Positions 17,541 through 26,446 of a stretch of 64,000 nucleotides of DNA are shown in pieces. Positions within the stretch are counted from its first letter, which is position 1. Each line of letters begins with the position of its first letter. Location: assembly GCF_019063845.1 (NCBI RefSeq), contig NZ_CP077683.1, positions 2,906,501-2,970,500 on the forward strand, read 5' to 3'. This DNA comes from Geomonas subterranea (GTDB lineage Bacteria; Desulfobacterota; Desulfuromonadia; Geobacterales; Geobacteraceae). A program made the translations under genes and the position numbers. The notes beneath the pieces were generated by a model that saw nothing but the letters and a program-made list of their open reading frames with translations, ran no database searches and was not told the origin of the DNA.

Positions 17541-18482
17541 ATGACACGTCTTATTCTCATCGGCATTTGTTCGGCCCTCTTCTTCAGCAGCACCTTTGTC
17601 CTCAATCGCGCCATGAGCCTTCAGGGTGGCCACTGGATCTGGACCGCCAGCCTGCGTTACTTCTACATGTTTTTCATGCTGAGCCTTTGGCTGGTGCTGG
17701 CGGGCAATTCGCGCCTGCTCCGGGGCGTCTTCGCCGCCTTCCGGGTCAACTGGTGCTTCTGGACCCTGGCTGGCAGCATCGGCTTTGGCGTGTTCTATTC
17801 GCTATTGACCTTCAGTTCGTCCTTCGCGCCCGGCTGGGTGGTGGCGACCACCTGGCAGTCCACCATCCTCGCCACGCCGCTGGTGCTGCTCTTGTTCGGC
17901 AAGCGGGTGCCGAGGCGCGGCATCGCCTTCACCGCCCTTATCTTCATCGGCATAGTCCTGGTGACGTGCGAACAGGCGTCAGCGGCGTCGATCCGGGAAA
18001 CGGTGCTCGGCGTGGTGCCGGTGCTGGTGGCCGCGTTGGCCTATCCGCTGGGGAACCAACTGATCTGGGAGGCGCGCCACGGCAAGGTCGTCACGATTAC
18101 CGACGCCAGCGCAGCCGTCCTCGACGACAGCGTCGCCCGTGTCCTGATCATGGTGCTCGGTTCCATCCCGTTCTGGATCGTGCTCACGCTCTGCGTGCAG
18201 CCTCCCGCGCCCTCCGGAGGGCAGTTGATCAACACGGCGGTGGTCGCCGTCTTCTCGGGTGTGATCGCCACCACACTCTTTTACAAGGCGCGCCACCTGG
18301 CCAAGACCCCTTTTGAACTCTCCGCCGTCGACGCCACCCAATCCACCGAAGTGATCTTCTCTTTGTTGGGCGAGATCCTTTTCCTTGGTGGAGCATGGCC
18401 TGGCGTGACGGGGATGGCCGGCGTAGCGCTTTCCCTGGTCGGTCTGGTACTTTATGTGAGGTCACAGACGGTAACGGATTGA
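17541..18482 (+). CDS. DMT-superfamily multidrug efflux transporter
   Basis: A 313-aa inner-membrane protein with about ten predicted helices, of the drug/metabolite transporter superfamily (multidrug resistance efflux, EmrE-like 10-TM type). The first helix is LILIGICSALFFSSTFVLNRA, and the second half repeats the pattern (LGVVPVLVAALAYPLGNQL, VALSLVGLVLYV). RxxPxxGIxxxxLIFIGIVLV at the centre is family-like. The substrate is not predictable. It is followed after 50 bp by the MaoC-type gene. Confidence 0.8.
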   Translation: MTRLILIGICSALFFSSTFVLNRAMSLQGGHWIWTASLRYFYMFFMLSLWLVLAGNSRLLRGVFAAFRVNWCFWTLAGSIGFGVFYSLLTFSSSFAPGWVVATTWQSTILATPLVLLLFGKRVPRRGIAFTALIFIGIVLVTCEQASAASIRETVLGVVPVLVAALAYPLGNQLIWEARHGKVVTITDASAAVLDDSVARVLIMVLGSIPFWIVLTLCVQPPAPSGGQLINTAVVAVFSGVIATTLFYKARHLAKTPFELSAVDATQSTEVIFSLLGEILFLGGAWPGVTGMAGVALSLVGLVLYVRSQTVTD

Positions 18483-18532
18483 GATGAACCGCGGCGGACG
18501 CCGCTCCCACTACAGAGACACCGGAGGTCGAG

Positions 18533-19033
18533 ATGGCAATCAAGGAAGGCTGGCGCGGCAGGTTCTTCGAGGATTTTGAAGTAGGCGACGTCTATCCCCA
18601 CCCGCTGGGGCGCACCATCACCAAGACCGATAACATCTGGTTCACGCTGCTGACCCAGAACACCGCGCCGGTCCACTTCGACCAGCACTATTCGGAGCAG
18701 ACCGAGTTCGGCAAGCCGCTCGTTGACTCCACCCTCACCCTGGCCATCGTCACCGGCCAGAGCGTCACCGACGTCTCCCAGAACGTCTTCGCCAATCTCG
18801 GCTGGGACGAGGTCACCCTCCCCAACCCGCTCTTCGAGGGGGACACCCTGTACTCCCAGTCCGAAGTCCTCTCCAAGAGGGAATCGAAATCCCGCCCCAA
18901 TCTCGGCATCGTGACGGTGAAGACCACCGGCTTCACTCAAAACGGCGACATCGTGATCAGCTTCAAGAGGACGCTGATGGTGTACAAGAAGGGGCACGAG
19001 CCGAAGATCGCCCGGCTGGAGCCGAAGGGGTAG
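18533..19033 (+). CDS. MaoC-like hotdog-fold hydratase
   Basis: A 166-aa hotdog-fold protein with the hydratase-2 signature TQNTAPVHFDQHY (the Asp and His pair, about residues 43-55), preceded by RFFEDFEVGDVYPHPLGRTITKTDN, typical of MaoC-family acyl-CoA hydratases. Relatives include mesaconyl-CoA and enoyl-CoA hydratases, so the natural acyl-CoA is not settled. ACCGGAGGTC is the ribosome site. It is close to the exporter before it and the HD hydrolase after it, without evident pathway logic. Confidence 0.85.
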   Translation: MAIKEGWRGRFFEDFEVGDVYPHPLGRTITKTDNIWFTLLTQNTAPVHFDQHYSEQTEFGKPLVDSTLTLAIVTGQSVTDVSQNVFANLGWDEVTLPNPLFEGDTLYSQSEVLSKRESKSRPNLGIVTVKTTGFTQNGDIVISFKRTLMVYKKGHEPKIARLEPKG

Positions 19034-19098
19034 CTGATTGACATCGTTGGCATTTTTGACTACGATCCAACCGAACTAAACACGAGGGAGGCACGTTT

Positions 19099-19674
19099 AT
19101 GAGTAGCAGACCGAACCGGGAGGCGACCTGGAAACTGATCGGGGAATACCTCCCCAGCGACCAGATGAGAAGGCACTCCCTCGCGGTGGAAGCGGTGATG
19201 CGCCACATGGCGAAGAAGTACGGTGAGGATGAGGAAATGTGGGGCGTGATCGGCTTGGCGCACGACATCGACTACGAGCGCCACCCCGAAGAGCACTGCC
19301 ACAAGGCCCCGGAGATCCTGAGAAACGCAGGATGGCCGGAGGAGTACATACGGGCGGTGGTTTCCCACGGCTGGGGGATCTGCACCGACGTCGAGCCGCT
19401 CACCCCCCTGGAGAAGACCCTTTTCACCATAGACGAGCTGACCGGGCTCGTGGCGGCCTCCGCGCTGGTGCGCCCGTCGAAGAGCATCCTGGACCTTCCG
19501 GTGAAGAGCGTGACCAACAAGTGGAAAGACAAGGCGTTCGCCGCCGGCGCCGACCGTTCCATCATCGAGAAGGGCGCCGCCATGATGGGTGTCGAGTTGA
19601 ACGAGTTGATCGCCGACACCATCGAGGGGATGCGGGCCGAGGCCGAGGCCATCGGGCTCAAAGGGAATCTGTAG
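19099..19674 (+). CDS. HD-domain phosphohydrolase
   Basis: A 191-aa single-domain HD protein. The metal ligands appear as HSLAVEAVMRHMA (first His, about residue 26), LAHDIDYERHPEEH (HD pair near 55) and VVSHGWG (near 92), with a final Asp in TIDELTG. This matches the HDIG-type metal hydrolases annotated for nucleotides or phosphate esters. The AGGGAGGC ribosome site lies before the ATG. No partner gene indicates the substrate. Confidence 0.85.
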   Translation: MSSRPNREATWKLIGEYLPSDQMRRHSLAVEAVMRHMAKKYGEDEEMWGVIGLAHDIDYERHPEEHCHKAPEILRNAGWPEEYIRAVVSHGWGICTDVEPLTPLEKTLFTIDELTGLVAASALVRPSKSILDLPVKSVTNKWKDKAFAAGADRSIIEKGAAMMGVELNELIADTIEGMRAEAEAIGLKGNL

Positions 19675-19756
19675 CAACAGCAGGATGCACAGCACCTCTG
19701 CCATACGTTCCCGCCCCCGGAGTGGGAAGGACAGGGAGGGGGCCTCGACCGGCACC

Positions 19757-19861
19757 TGTAGGGGCGAATAATCATTCGCCCACCTTCCCCGCCCCCCGGT
19801 GCTCTCGCGTGAACAATCGCCGGGGCCAGTGCGCAGGGCAAATAATTATTTGCCCCTACAG
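19757..19861. repeat. 105-bp MITE-like element with paired REP palindromes
   Basis: The element is bounded by TGTAGGGG and CCCCTACA in inverted orientation. At each end is a small hairpin of the same design: GGGCGAAT-4 nt-ATTCGCCC (19762-19781) and GGGCAAAT-4 nt-ATTTGCCC (19836-19855). The middle is GC-rich and non-coding. A third hairpin of this kind lies at 28079-28099, so this is a dispersed family. No transposase is in the window. Confidence 0.75.
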
Positions 19862-19911
19862 CAACGCAAGGAAAACTGTACCATCTACCGCACCTTAAAG
19901 GAGGAGCACCC

Positions 19912-20244
19912 ATGTCTGCATTCCGCCCCCGCGGTCCCCGGAACGTGATGCCCAAAAGCGCCGAGGAGATCGACGAACTGGTGCGCAAGATGCGTGGTGA
20001 GCAGCAGCGTCCCGAGAACTACCGTGAGAAATCGCTCAAGCTGCATGGCTGGATCTGCGCCAAGTGCGGGCGCGAGTTCGAGCTCTCCAACCTGCACCTT
20101 TTGACCGTGCACCACAAGGACGGCAACCACAACTACAACCCGCCCGACGGCAGCAACTGGGAAAACCTCTGCGTCTACTGCCACGACGACGAGCACAGCC
20201 GCACCATCCTGGCGGATTACCTGGAAGGCAAAGACAAGAGATGA
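19912..20244 (+). CDS. yajD: YajD-type HNH nuclease-domain protein
   Basis: A 110-aa protein with a zinc-ribbon HNH fold: ICAKCGREFE (first CxxC, about residue 46), LTVHHKDGNHNYNPPDGSNWENLCVYCHDDEHS (HH, the N residues and the closing CxxCH). This is the arrangement of the small YajD family. The substrate and partners are not known. AAAGGAGGAGCACCC is the ribosome site. It stands alone between two repeat-bearing intergenic regions. Confidence 0.88.
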   Translation: MSAFRPRGPRNVMPKSAEEIDELVRKMRGEQQRPENYREKSLKLHGWICAKCGREFELSNLHLLTVHHKDGNHNYNPPDGSNWENLCVYCHDDEHSRTILADYLEGKDKR

Positions 20245-20250
20245 ACAGGG

Positions 20251-20370
20251 ACAGGGATGAAGGGGATAAAGGGGATTACGTCAAAGGGGATTCAGCAGTC
20301 TTTGCCTTTATCCCTTGTATCCCCTTCATCCCTGTTAGCCTGTATCCCGTGCATCCCCTTTATCCCTGTT
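20251..20370. repeat. Inverted and direct repeats of AGGGATGAAGGGGATA
   Basis: An 18-bp word (20251-20268, ACAGGGATGAAGGGGATA) has a perfect inverted copy at 20318-20335. A looser inverted copy follows at about 20351-20370, with further partial copies between. It fills the gap between yajD and the ABC-F gene and could form a large stem-loop. No coding signal was found. Confidence 0.7.
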
Positions 20371-20458
20371 TGACAAACTCCCGCCGCTAATCCTACAATG
20401 CCCCGTTATCCCCGGGGCCATAACCCGCCCCGCATGACCCAAAGGAAGGAAGCTCCCC

Positions 20459-22402
20459 ATGCTGCACCTGAAGAAACTCTCCAAGGATTTTGCGGGCAAA
20501 CCGCTCTTCACCGAGATCAACTGGCACCTGAAAAAGGGCGAACGCGTAGGCCTCGTCGGCGAGAACGGCGCCGGCAAGTCGACCCTGATGCGCATCATCG
20601 CCGGCGAGGTCGAAAGTAGCAGCGGCGAGATCCAGATCACCCGCGGCGGAACGGTCGGCTACCTGCCGCAGGACGGCATCGTCGCCAAGGGACAGCCGCT
20701 CTTCGCCGAGGTGATGACGGCTCTGTCGGAGCTGCAGGAGATCGAGCGTGAGATCGCGGAACTGACGGCCCGACTGGAGCGGGAGCCTCACGACGCGCCG
20801 GGGCACGACCAGCTCCTGGACCGCTTCGGCCACCTCCAGGAGGAGTTCCGCCTCAAGGGGGGGTACGCCATGGAGAGCGAGGTGGGCAACGTCCTCACCG
20901 GCCTCGGCTTCTCTCCGGCTGACTGGGAGAAGGAGTGCGGCGAGTTCTCGGGAGGGTGGCAGATGCGCATCGCACTGGCGAAGCTCCTCCTGAAAAAGCC
21001 GAACGTACTCCTTCTGGACGAGCCGACCAACCACCTGGACATAGAGGCGCGCAACTGGCTCGAAAGCTATCTGCAGGGGTACCCCTACTCCGTCATGCTG
21101 GTGTCCCACGACCGCTTCTTCCTGGACCAGGTCTGCTCGCGGATCGCCGAGGTCTGGAACCACGCCATCACCGATTACCACTGCAACTACAGCAACTACC
21201 TGGTGCAGCGCGAGGAACGGGTTTCCGCCCTGCGCGAGGCCAAGAAGCGCCAGGACGAGGAAGTGGAGAAGATGGAAGATTTCATCTCGCGCTTCCGGTA
21301 CAAGGCGGACAAGGCCGCCATGGTGCAGTCCCGCATCAAGCAGCTGGAGAAGATAGAGCGCATCCTGCTCCCCCCGGAACGCAAGAAGATCCATTTCCGG
21401 TTCCCCACCGCTCCCAAAAGCGGCAAGACCGTGATGGAACTCTCCGGCGTGGTGAAAGCCTACGGGAGCAACGTGGTGCTGAATCAGGTCGATCTGACCG
21501 TGGAAAGCGGCGAGAGGATCGCGCTGGTCGGACACAACGGCGCCGGCAAATCGACCTTGATGCGCGTCCTGGCCAACGCCGACGTCACCTCCGGCACGGT
21601 GAAGGACGGCCACAACGTCATCAAGGACTACTTCGCCCAGGACCAGGCCCAGGAACTGGACGCCTCCCGCTCGGCGTACGACGAGCTGCTGGCCGACGCC
21701 CCTTACGACATGGTGCCGCAGTTGCGCGACATCCTGGGTGCCTTCCTCTTCTCCGGCGACGACATCCACAAGAAGGTCGGCGTCCTCTCCGGCGGCGAGA
21801 GAAACCGCCTGGCGCTCGCCAAGCTTTTGCTGCGCCCCGCCAACCTCCTTTTGATGGACGAGCCGACCAACCACCTCGACCTGTTCAGCAAGGATGTGCT
21901 CCTCGAGGCCCTCAAGAATTTCGGCGGAACCGTGGTCTTCGTCTCCCACGACCGGCACTTCATCGACGGCCTGGCCACCCGGGTGGTCGAGGTCGGCGGC
22001 GGCAAACTGGAGAGCTTCTACGGCGACTACGAGTACTACCTCGAGAAGACCGCCGGAGCGGCCGGAGCCCCCGGGCAGGACGGCCTGGGGCGGCTCACCC
22101 CGGGCAAGGGTGAGGAGAAACCGGTCGAGGCGGCAACGGAGCAACCCGACCAGCGCCTTTCCCGCCAGCAGCAGCGCGAACAGGACAAGCAGCGCCAGAA
22201 GGAGGAGCGGGCACGGGAGCGCAAGCTGGCGGAGATCGAAGAAAAGATCGGGGTGAAAGAAGGGGAACTCGCCAAACTGGAGGAGGAAATGGCTGCACCC
22301 GAATTCTTCGCCAACCACGAGGCGGCCCGCCTCGCCGGCGAACGCCACGCTGAACTCAGCACCGAAATCGCCGCGCTGTACGAAGCGTGGGAGGCCAGCT
22401 AA
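20459..22402 (+). CDS. ABC-F subfamily ATPase
   Basis: A 647-aa cytosolic protein with two fused ABC ATPase domains and no membrane helices, the ABC-F architecture that acts on ribosomes. Domain 1 has Walker [10 protein letters not shown] (about 34), signature FSGGWQMR and [11 protein letters not shown]. Domain 2 has GHNGAGKST (about 358), LSGGERNR and [11 protein letters not shown]. The interdomain linker is charged ([17 protein letters not shown]). A C-terminal coiled coil ([15 protein letters not shown]) is like that of Uup/YheS types. Orthology among EttA, YheS, Uup and YdiF is not resolved. AAGGAAG precedes the ATG. Confidence 0.92.
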   Translation: MLHLKKLSKDFAGKPLFTEINWHLKKGERVGLVGENGAGKSTLMRIIAGEVESSSGEIQITRGGTVGYLPQDGIVAKGQPLFAEVMTALSELQEIEREIAELTARLEREPHDAPGHDQLLDRFGHLQEEFRLKGGYAMESEVGNVLTGLGFSPADWEKECGEFSGGWQMRIALAKLLLKKPNVLLLDEPTNHLDIEARNWLESYLQGYPYSVMLVSHDRFFLDQVCSRIAEVWNHAITDYHCNYSNYLVQREERVSALREAKKRQDEEVEKMEDFISRFRYKADKAAMVQSRIKQLEKIERILLPPERKKIHFRFPTAPKSGKTVMELSGVVKAYGSNVVLNQVDLTVESGERIALVGHNGAGKSTLMRVLANADVTSGTVKDGHNVIKDYFAQDQAQELDASRSAYDELLADAPYDMVPQLRDILGAFLFSGDDIHKKVGVLSGGERNRLALAKLLLRPANLLLMDEPTNHLDLFSKDVLLEALKNFGGTVVFVSHDRHFIDGLATRVVEVGGGKLESFYGDYEYYLEKTAGAAGAPGQDGLGRLTPGKGEEKPVEAATEQPDQRLSRQQQREQDKQRQKEERARERKLAEIEEKIGVKEGELAKLEEEMAAPEFFANHEAARLAGERHAELSTEIAALYEAWEAS

Positions 22403-22417
22403 ACGGGCAGTTCCAGG

Positions 22418-22445
22418 TTGACAGGTGGCGCTTATCCAGTAATCT
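22418..22445 (+). promoter_or_regulatory. Putative promoter for lon
   Basis: A perfect TTGACA (22418-22423) is followed 16 bp later by TAATCT (22440-22445), a fair -10. The lon ATG is 43 bp further on. No CIRCE-type heat-shock operator is seen. Confidence 0.45.
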
Positions 22446-22487
22446 TTTCAAATTCGCGCCCTCAACCAAGTATCTGGAAATACTGCC

Positions 22488-24806
22488 ATGACAGAGAACG
22501 TCACCATCAACATGCCGGAGATCGTCCCGCTGTTTCCCCTGCGGGAGATCATTGCCTTCCCCTACATGGTCTTCACCATCTTCCTGAAACAGGAGGATAT
22601 GCCCCCCTTCGAAGAGGCGGTTCTCTTCAACAACCTGGTGGCCCTGGCGAAGCTTAAACAGGAGCCGACCGGGGAATTGTTCTCGGCGCTGCACGAGATC
22701 GGCACACTCTGCAAGGTGGTGCAGATCAACAAGCTCGCCGGCGGCGGCGCCAAGGTCGTCCTCGAGGGCGTGATACGGGTCCGGGTGCTGGCCATCGTAC
22801 AGCAGACCCCGGTGGCGCTGTCGCGCCTCGAACCGGTGCGCGAGTTCGCGGAGAAATCGATGGTCTCCGAGGCGCTGGTCGGCAGCCTGAACGCTCTCCT
22901 CAAAATCGCCCTCTCCTACGGCCGCCCCCTTCCCGACGACGTGATGAAGATGATCGACTTCATCGACAACCCCGCGCGCCTCTCCGACCTGGTGGCGCTC
23001 TACCTGAACCTCCCCATCGACGAACTGCAAAAGTTGCTGGAGACCACCGACCCGCTCGAGCGGCTCAAAAAGGTCTACATGCACCTGACCAACGAGGTGC
23101 AGCGGCTGCAGATCAAGGGAGAGGTGCAGGCGGAGGTCACCAAGAAGGTCGGCAAGAGCCAGAAGGAATTCCTGCTGCGCGAGCAGATGAAGCAGATTCA
23201 GGAGGAGTTGGGCGAGGAGGATTCCCGCCAGGGCGAAACGACGGAGCTCCGGAGCAAGATCGAGAGCGCCAAGATGCCCGAGGACGTCCGCAAGATCGCC
23301 GAAAAGGAAATGCGGCGGCTGGAGCGGATCAATCCCGCCTCCCCCGAGTACACGGTCTCCCGCACCTACCTCGACTACCTGACCACCATCCCGTGGCAGA
23401 CCAGCACCCCGGACAACAAGGACATCAACCAGGCCGAGGCGGTCTTGAACGAGGACCACTACGACCTGAAGAAGGTGAAGGAAAGGATCCTCGAGTACCT
23501 GGCGGTACGGGCACTGAAAGACAAGATGAAGGGCCCCATCCTCTGCTTCGTGGGCCCTCCGGGTGTCGGCAAGACCAGCCTGGGCAAGTCCATCGCCAGG
23601 ACGCTTGGGCGCAAGTTCATACGCATCTCGCTGGGCGGTATGCGCGACGAGGCGGAGATCCGCGGGCACCGGCGCACCTACATCGGCGCGCTCCCCGGCC
23701 GCATCATCCAGGAGATCAACCGCGCCGGCTCCAACAACCCGGTCTTCATGCTGGACGAGGTGGACAAGATCGGCGCCGATTTCCGCGGCGACCCGGCGAG
23801 CGCCCTTTTGGAGGTGCTGGACCCGGAGCAGAACTTCTCGTTCACCGACCATTACCTCGACGTCCCGTTCGACCTGACCAACGTGATGTTCATCACCACG
23901 GCCAACCAGCTCGACCCGATCCCGGCGCCCCTGAAGGACCGCATGGAGGTGATCACCCTTTCCGGCTATACCGACGAGGAGAAGCTGAACATCGCCAAGA
24001 AGTACCTGATCGCCCGCGAGGTGGAGGAAAACGGGCTCGCCAACATGGTCCCGGAGTTCACCGACGAGGCGATCTACCGGGTCACCCACGATTACACGCG
24101 GGAGGCCGGGGTCAGGAATCTGCAGCGCAACATCGCCTCCATCTGCCGCAAGATCGCCAAGGAGGTGGCCCAGGAGAAGCCGCTGCGCACCCTGGTCGAT
24201 CCGGACACGGTCTCCGAGCTCCTCGGCCCGCCCAAGTTCTTCGACGAGGTCGCCTCCGAGAAGGACCGCATCGGCGTCGCCACCGGGCTCGCCTGGACCG
24301 AGAGCGGCGGGGACATCATCTTCGTGGAAGCCACCAAGATGAAGGGTAAGGAAGACCTGATCCTGACCGGGTCGCTGGGGGAGGTGATGAAGGAATCCGC
24401 CCGCGCCGCCCTCTCCTTCGTCAAGGCCAACTGCACCGAACTCGGCATCGAGAAAAAGGCCTTCGACGACACCACGCTGCACATCCACGTTCCCGCCGGA
24501 AGCATCCCCAAGGACGGTCCCTCCGCCGGGATCACCATTGCCACCACCATCGTGTCGCTCTTCTCCGGCCGTCCGGCGAAGCGGGACGTCGCCATGACCG
24601 GCGAGATGAGCCTCACCGGGCGGGTGCTCGCCATCGGAGGCCTGAAAGAGAAGGTGCTCGCCGCCCGCCGCGCCGGGGTGAAAAAGGTGCTGGCACCGGC
24701 CAAGAACAAGAAGGATCTGGAGGATATCCCGGAAAACGTGAAAGAGGAGCTGCAGTTCTTCTTCGTGGAGGACATCCGCGAGGTGTTCGCCCAGGCGTTG
24801 AAGTAG
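22488..24806 (+). CDS. lon: ATP-dependent protease Lon
   Basis: A 772-aa cytosolic AAA+ serine protease that degrades misfolded and regulatory proteins. Order: N-terminal substrate domain (VPLFPLREIIAFPYMVFTIF), central coiled coil, Walker A GPPGVGKTS (about 355), Walker B FMLDEVDKIG, and the C-terminal protease domain. The catalytic Ser is in DGPSAGI at residue 679 and the Lys in GGLKEKVLAARRAG at 722, exactly the E. coli numbering. Length matches the LonA family. A strong terminator follows. Confidence 0.98.
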   Translation: MTENVTINMPEIVPLFPLREIIAFPYMVFTIFLKQEDMPPFEEAVLFNNLVALAKLKQEPTGELFSALHEIGTLCKVVQINKLAGGGAKVVLEGVIRVRVLAIVQQTPVALSRLEPVREFAEKSMVSEALVGSLNALLKIALSYGRPLPDDVMKMIDFIDNPARLSDLVALYLNLPIDELQKLLETTDPLERLKKVYMHLTNEVQRLQIKGEVQAEVTKKVGKSQKEFLLREQMKQIQEELGEEDSRQGETTELRSKIESAKMPEDVRKIAEKEMRRLERINPASPEYTVSRTYLDYLTTIPWQTSTPDNKDINQAEAVLNEDHYDLKKVKERILEYLAVRALKDKMKGPILCFVGPPGVGKTSLGKSIARTLGRKFIRISLGGMRDEAEIRGHRRTYIGALPGRIIQEINRAGSNNPVFMLDEVDKIGADFRGDPASALLEVLDPEQNFSFTDHYLDVPFDLTNVMFITTANQLDPIPAPLKDRMEVITLSGYTDEEKLNIAKKYLIAREVEENGLANMVPEFTDEAIYRVTHDYTREAGVRNLQRNIASICRKIAKEVAQEKPLRTLVDPDTVSELLGPPKFFDEVASEKDRIGVATGLAWTESGGDIIFVEATKMKGKEDLILTGSLGEVMKESARAALSFVKANCTELGIEKKAFDDTTLHIHVPAGSIPKDGPSAGITIATTIVSLFSGRPAKRDVAMTGEMSLTGRVLAIGGLKEKVLAARRAGVKKVLAPAKNKKDLEDIPENVKEELQFFFVEDIREVFAQALK

Positions 24807-24835
24807 GCCCCCCGATTCTTCCTCGCCGCATCCCC

Positions 24836-24868
24836 AATCCCGCGGGAGCACATCCCGCGGGATTTCTT
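24836..24868 (+). terminator. Intrinsic terminator after lon
   Basis: AATCCCGCGGGA pairs with TCCCGCGGGATT (12 bp) around a 5-nt loop, followed by TCTT. It lies 30 bp after the lon stop. Confidence 0.75.
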
Positions 24869-24949
24869 GTCTCCTACCCCTTGCGCTTCAAAAGGACAAA
24901 TGTTATCTTTTTTCTCGCTTCACATTAAAACCACTGAGCCGAGGTAGTC

Positions 24950-26446
24950 ATGAAGTCAGTAGCACGATGCGTTGTCGTCCTTTCCATCCTCGTCAACGCC
25001 GCCACCTGCTTTGCCCAAGGGCTTGCCGAGCGGGTGCAGGAGCACACCCTGAAAAACGGGATGAAGCTTTTGATGGTCGAGCGGCACAACTCGCCCACGG
25101 TCGCGGCCTGGATCCGTTTCAAAGTGGGAAGCGTCGATGAGAGAAGCGACGAGCGCGGCCTCGCCCACCTCCTGGAGCACATGCTCTTCAAGGGGACCAA
25201 GACCCTCGGGACCAGGAACTACGCGGCCGAGAAACCGGTCCTCGACAGGATCGAGGCCACCGCTCAGCAGCTGATGGCCGAGAAGATCAAGCGCGAGCAG
25301 GCGGATCCCAGGCTGATCGAGAAGCTGACCGCGGAACTGGCCGCACTGGAGAAGGAGGCCGAGCAGTACGTGGTCAAGGAGGAGTTCGCCGACATCTACT
25401 CGCGTAACGGCGGCTCCGGCTACAACGCCTTCACCAGCAAGGACGGCACCACCTACCTCATCAACATCCCAGCGAACAAACTGGAGCTGTGGGCGGCCAT
25501 CGAGTCGGACCGGATGCAGAACGCGGTGCTCAGGGAGTTCTACACGGAGAGATCCGTGGTCATGGAGGAGCGGCGCCGCTCCTATGACGCGGAACCGGAA
25601 GGGAAGCTCTGGGAAACGTTCCTCGCCGATGCCTTCAACGCACACCCCAACGGCCAGCCCACCATCGGCTGGATGTCGGATATCGAGAACCTGACCCGGA
25701 CCAAGGCGGAGAACTTCCTGCACAAGTACTACGCCCCGAACAACGCCATAGTGGCCATCGTCGGCGACATCGACCCGAAGCAGACCATCGCCCTGGTGGA
25801 GAAATACTTCGGCGGCATAAAACCTGGGACTCCCGTCCCGCCTGTGGCTGTAACCGAGCCCGAGCAGGCCGGCGAGAAGCGGACCGAGGTGATCGGCGAC
25901 GCCGAGCCCGAGCTGATGATCGGCTACCACAAGCCGACCCTCCCCGCGCCCGACGACTACGTCTTCGACGTCATCGACATGCTGCTCACCAGCGGCCGCA
26001 CCTCCAGGCTCTACAAGAAGCTCGTCATCGAGAAGAAGCTGGTCACCTCGGTCTCCTCCTTCGGGGCCCCGGGGAGCCGCTATCCCAACCTCTTCATCAT
26101 CAACGCGACGCCGCGCGCGCCGCACACGGTGGCGGAGGTCGAGGAAGCGATCTACCAGGAGCTGGAGCGCTTAAAGACCGAGCCGATGAACCACGAGGAG
26201 CTGCAGCAGATCCTGAACCAGCTCGAGTTCGAGGAGTCGCGCCAGATGGCCTCCAACGGCGGTCTGGCCCGTAACCTCACCGAGTACGAGGCGATTGCCG
26301 GCACCTGGCGCTACCTCATCGAGCACCGCCAGAAGGTGGCGAAGATCACGCCCGAGGACGTGATGCGCGTGGCCAGACAGTACTTCACGCGCCAAAACCG
26401 CAACGTCGGCTACCTCACCAAGGCCGAGGGGGGGGAGAGTAAGTAA
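24950..26446 (+). CDS. M16 zinc peptidase, catalytic subunit
   Basis: A 498-aa exported metallopeptidase (signal peptide MKSVARCVVVLSILVNAATCFAQ). The inverted zinc motif HLLEHMLFKGT (HxxEH, about residue 73) and the downstream Glu region mark it as an active M16B pitrilysin-family member. It also has the family's second-half sequence (PDDYVFDVIDMLLTSGRTSRLYKKLV). About 100 residues of extra charged helix (MAEKIKREQADPRLIEKLTAEL) sit between the zinc motif and the catalytic-domain core. The stop overlaps the start of the next M16 gene by one base, so the two subunits are translationally coupled. Confidence 0.9.
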   Translation: MKSVARCVVVLSILVNAATCFAQGLAERVQEHTLKNGMKLLMVERHNSPTVAAWIRFKVGSVDERSDERGLAHLLEHMLFKGTKTLGTRNYAAEKPVLDRIEATAQQLMAEKIKREQADPRLIEKLTAELAALEKEAEQYVVKEEFADIYSRNGGSGYNAFTSKDGTTYLINIPANKLELWAAIESDRMQNAVLREFYTERSVVMEERRRSYDAEPEGKLWETFLADAFNAHPNGQPTIGWMSDIENLTRTKAENFLHKYYAPNNAIVAIVGDIDPKQTIALVEKYFGGIKPGTPVPPVAVTEPEQAGEKRTEVIGDAEPELMIGYHKPTLPAPDDYVFDVIDMLLTSGRTSRLYKKLVIEKKLVTSVSSFGAPGSRYPNLFIINATPRAPHTVAEVEEAIYQELERLKTEPMNHEELQQILNQLEFEESRQMASNGGLARNLTEYEAIAGTWRYLIEHRQKVAKITPEDVMRVARQYFTRQNRNVGYLTKAEGGESK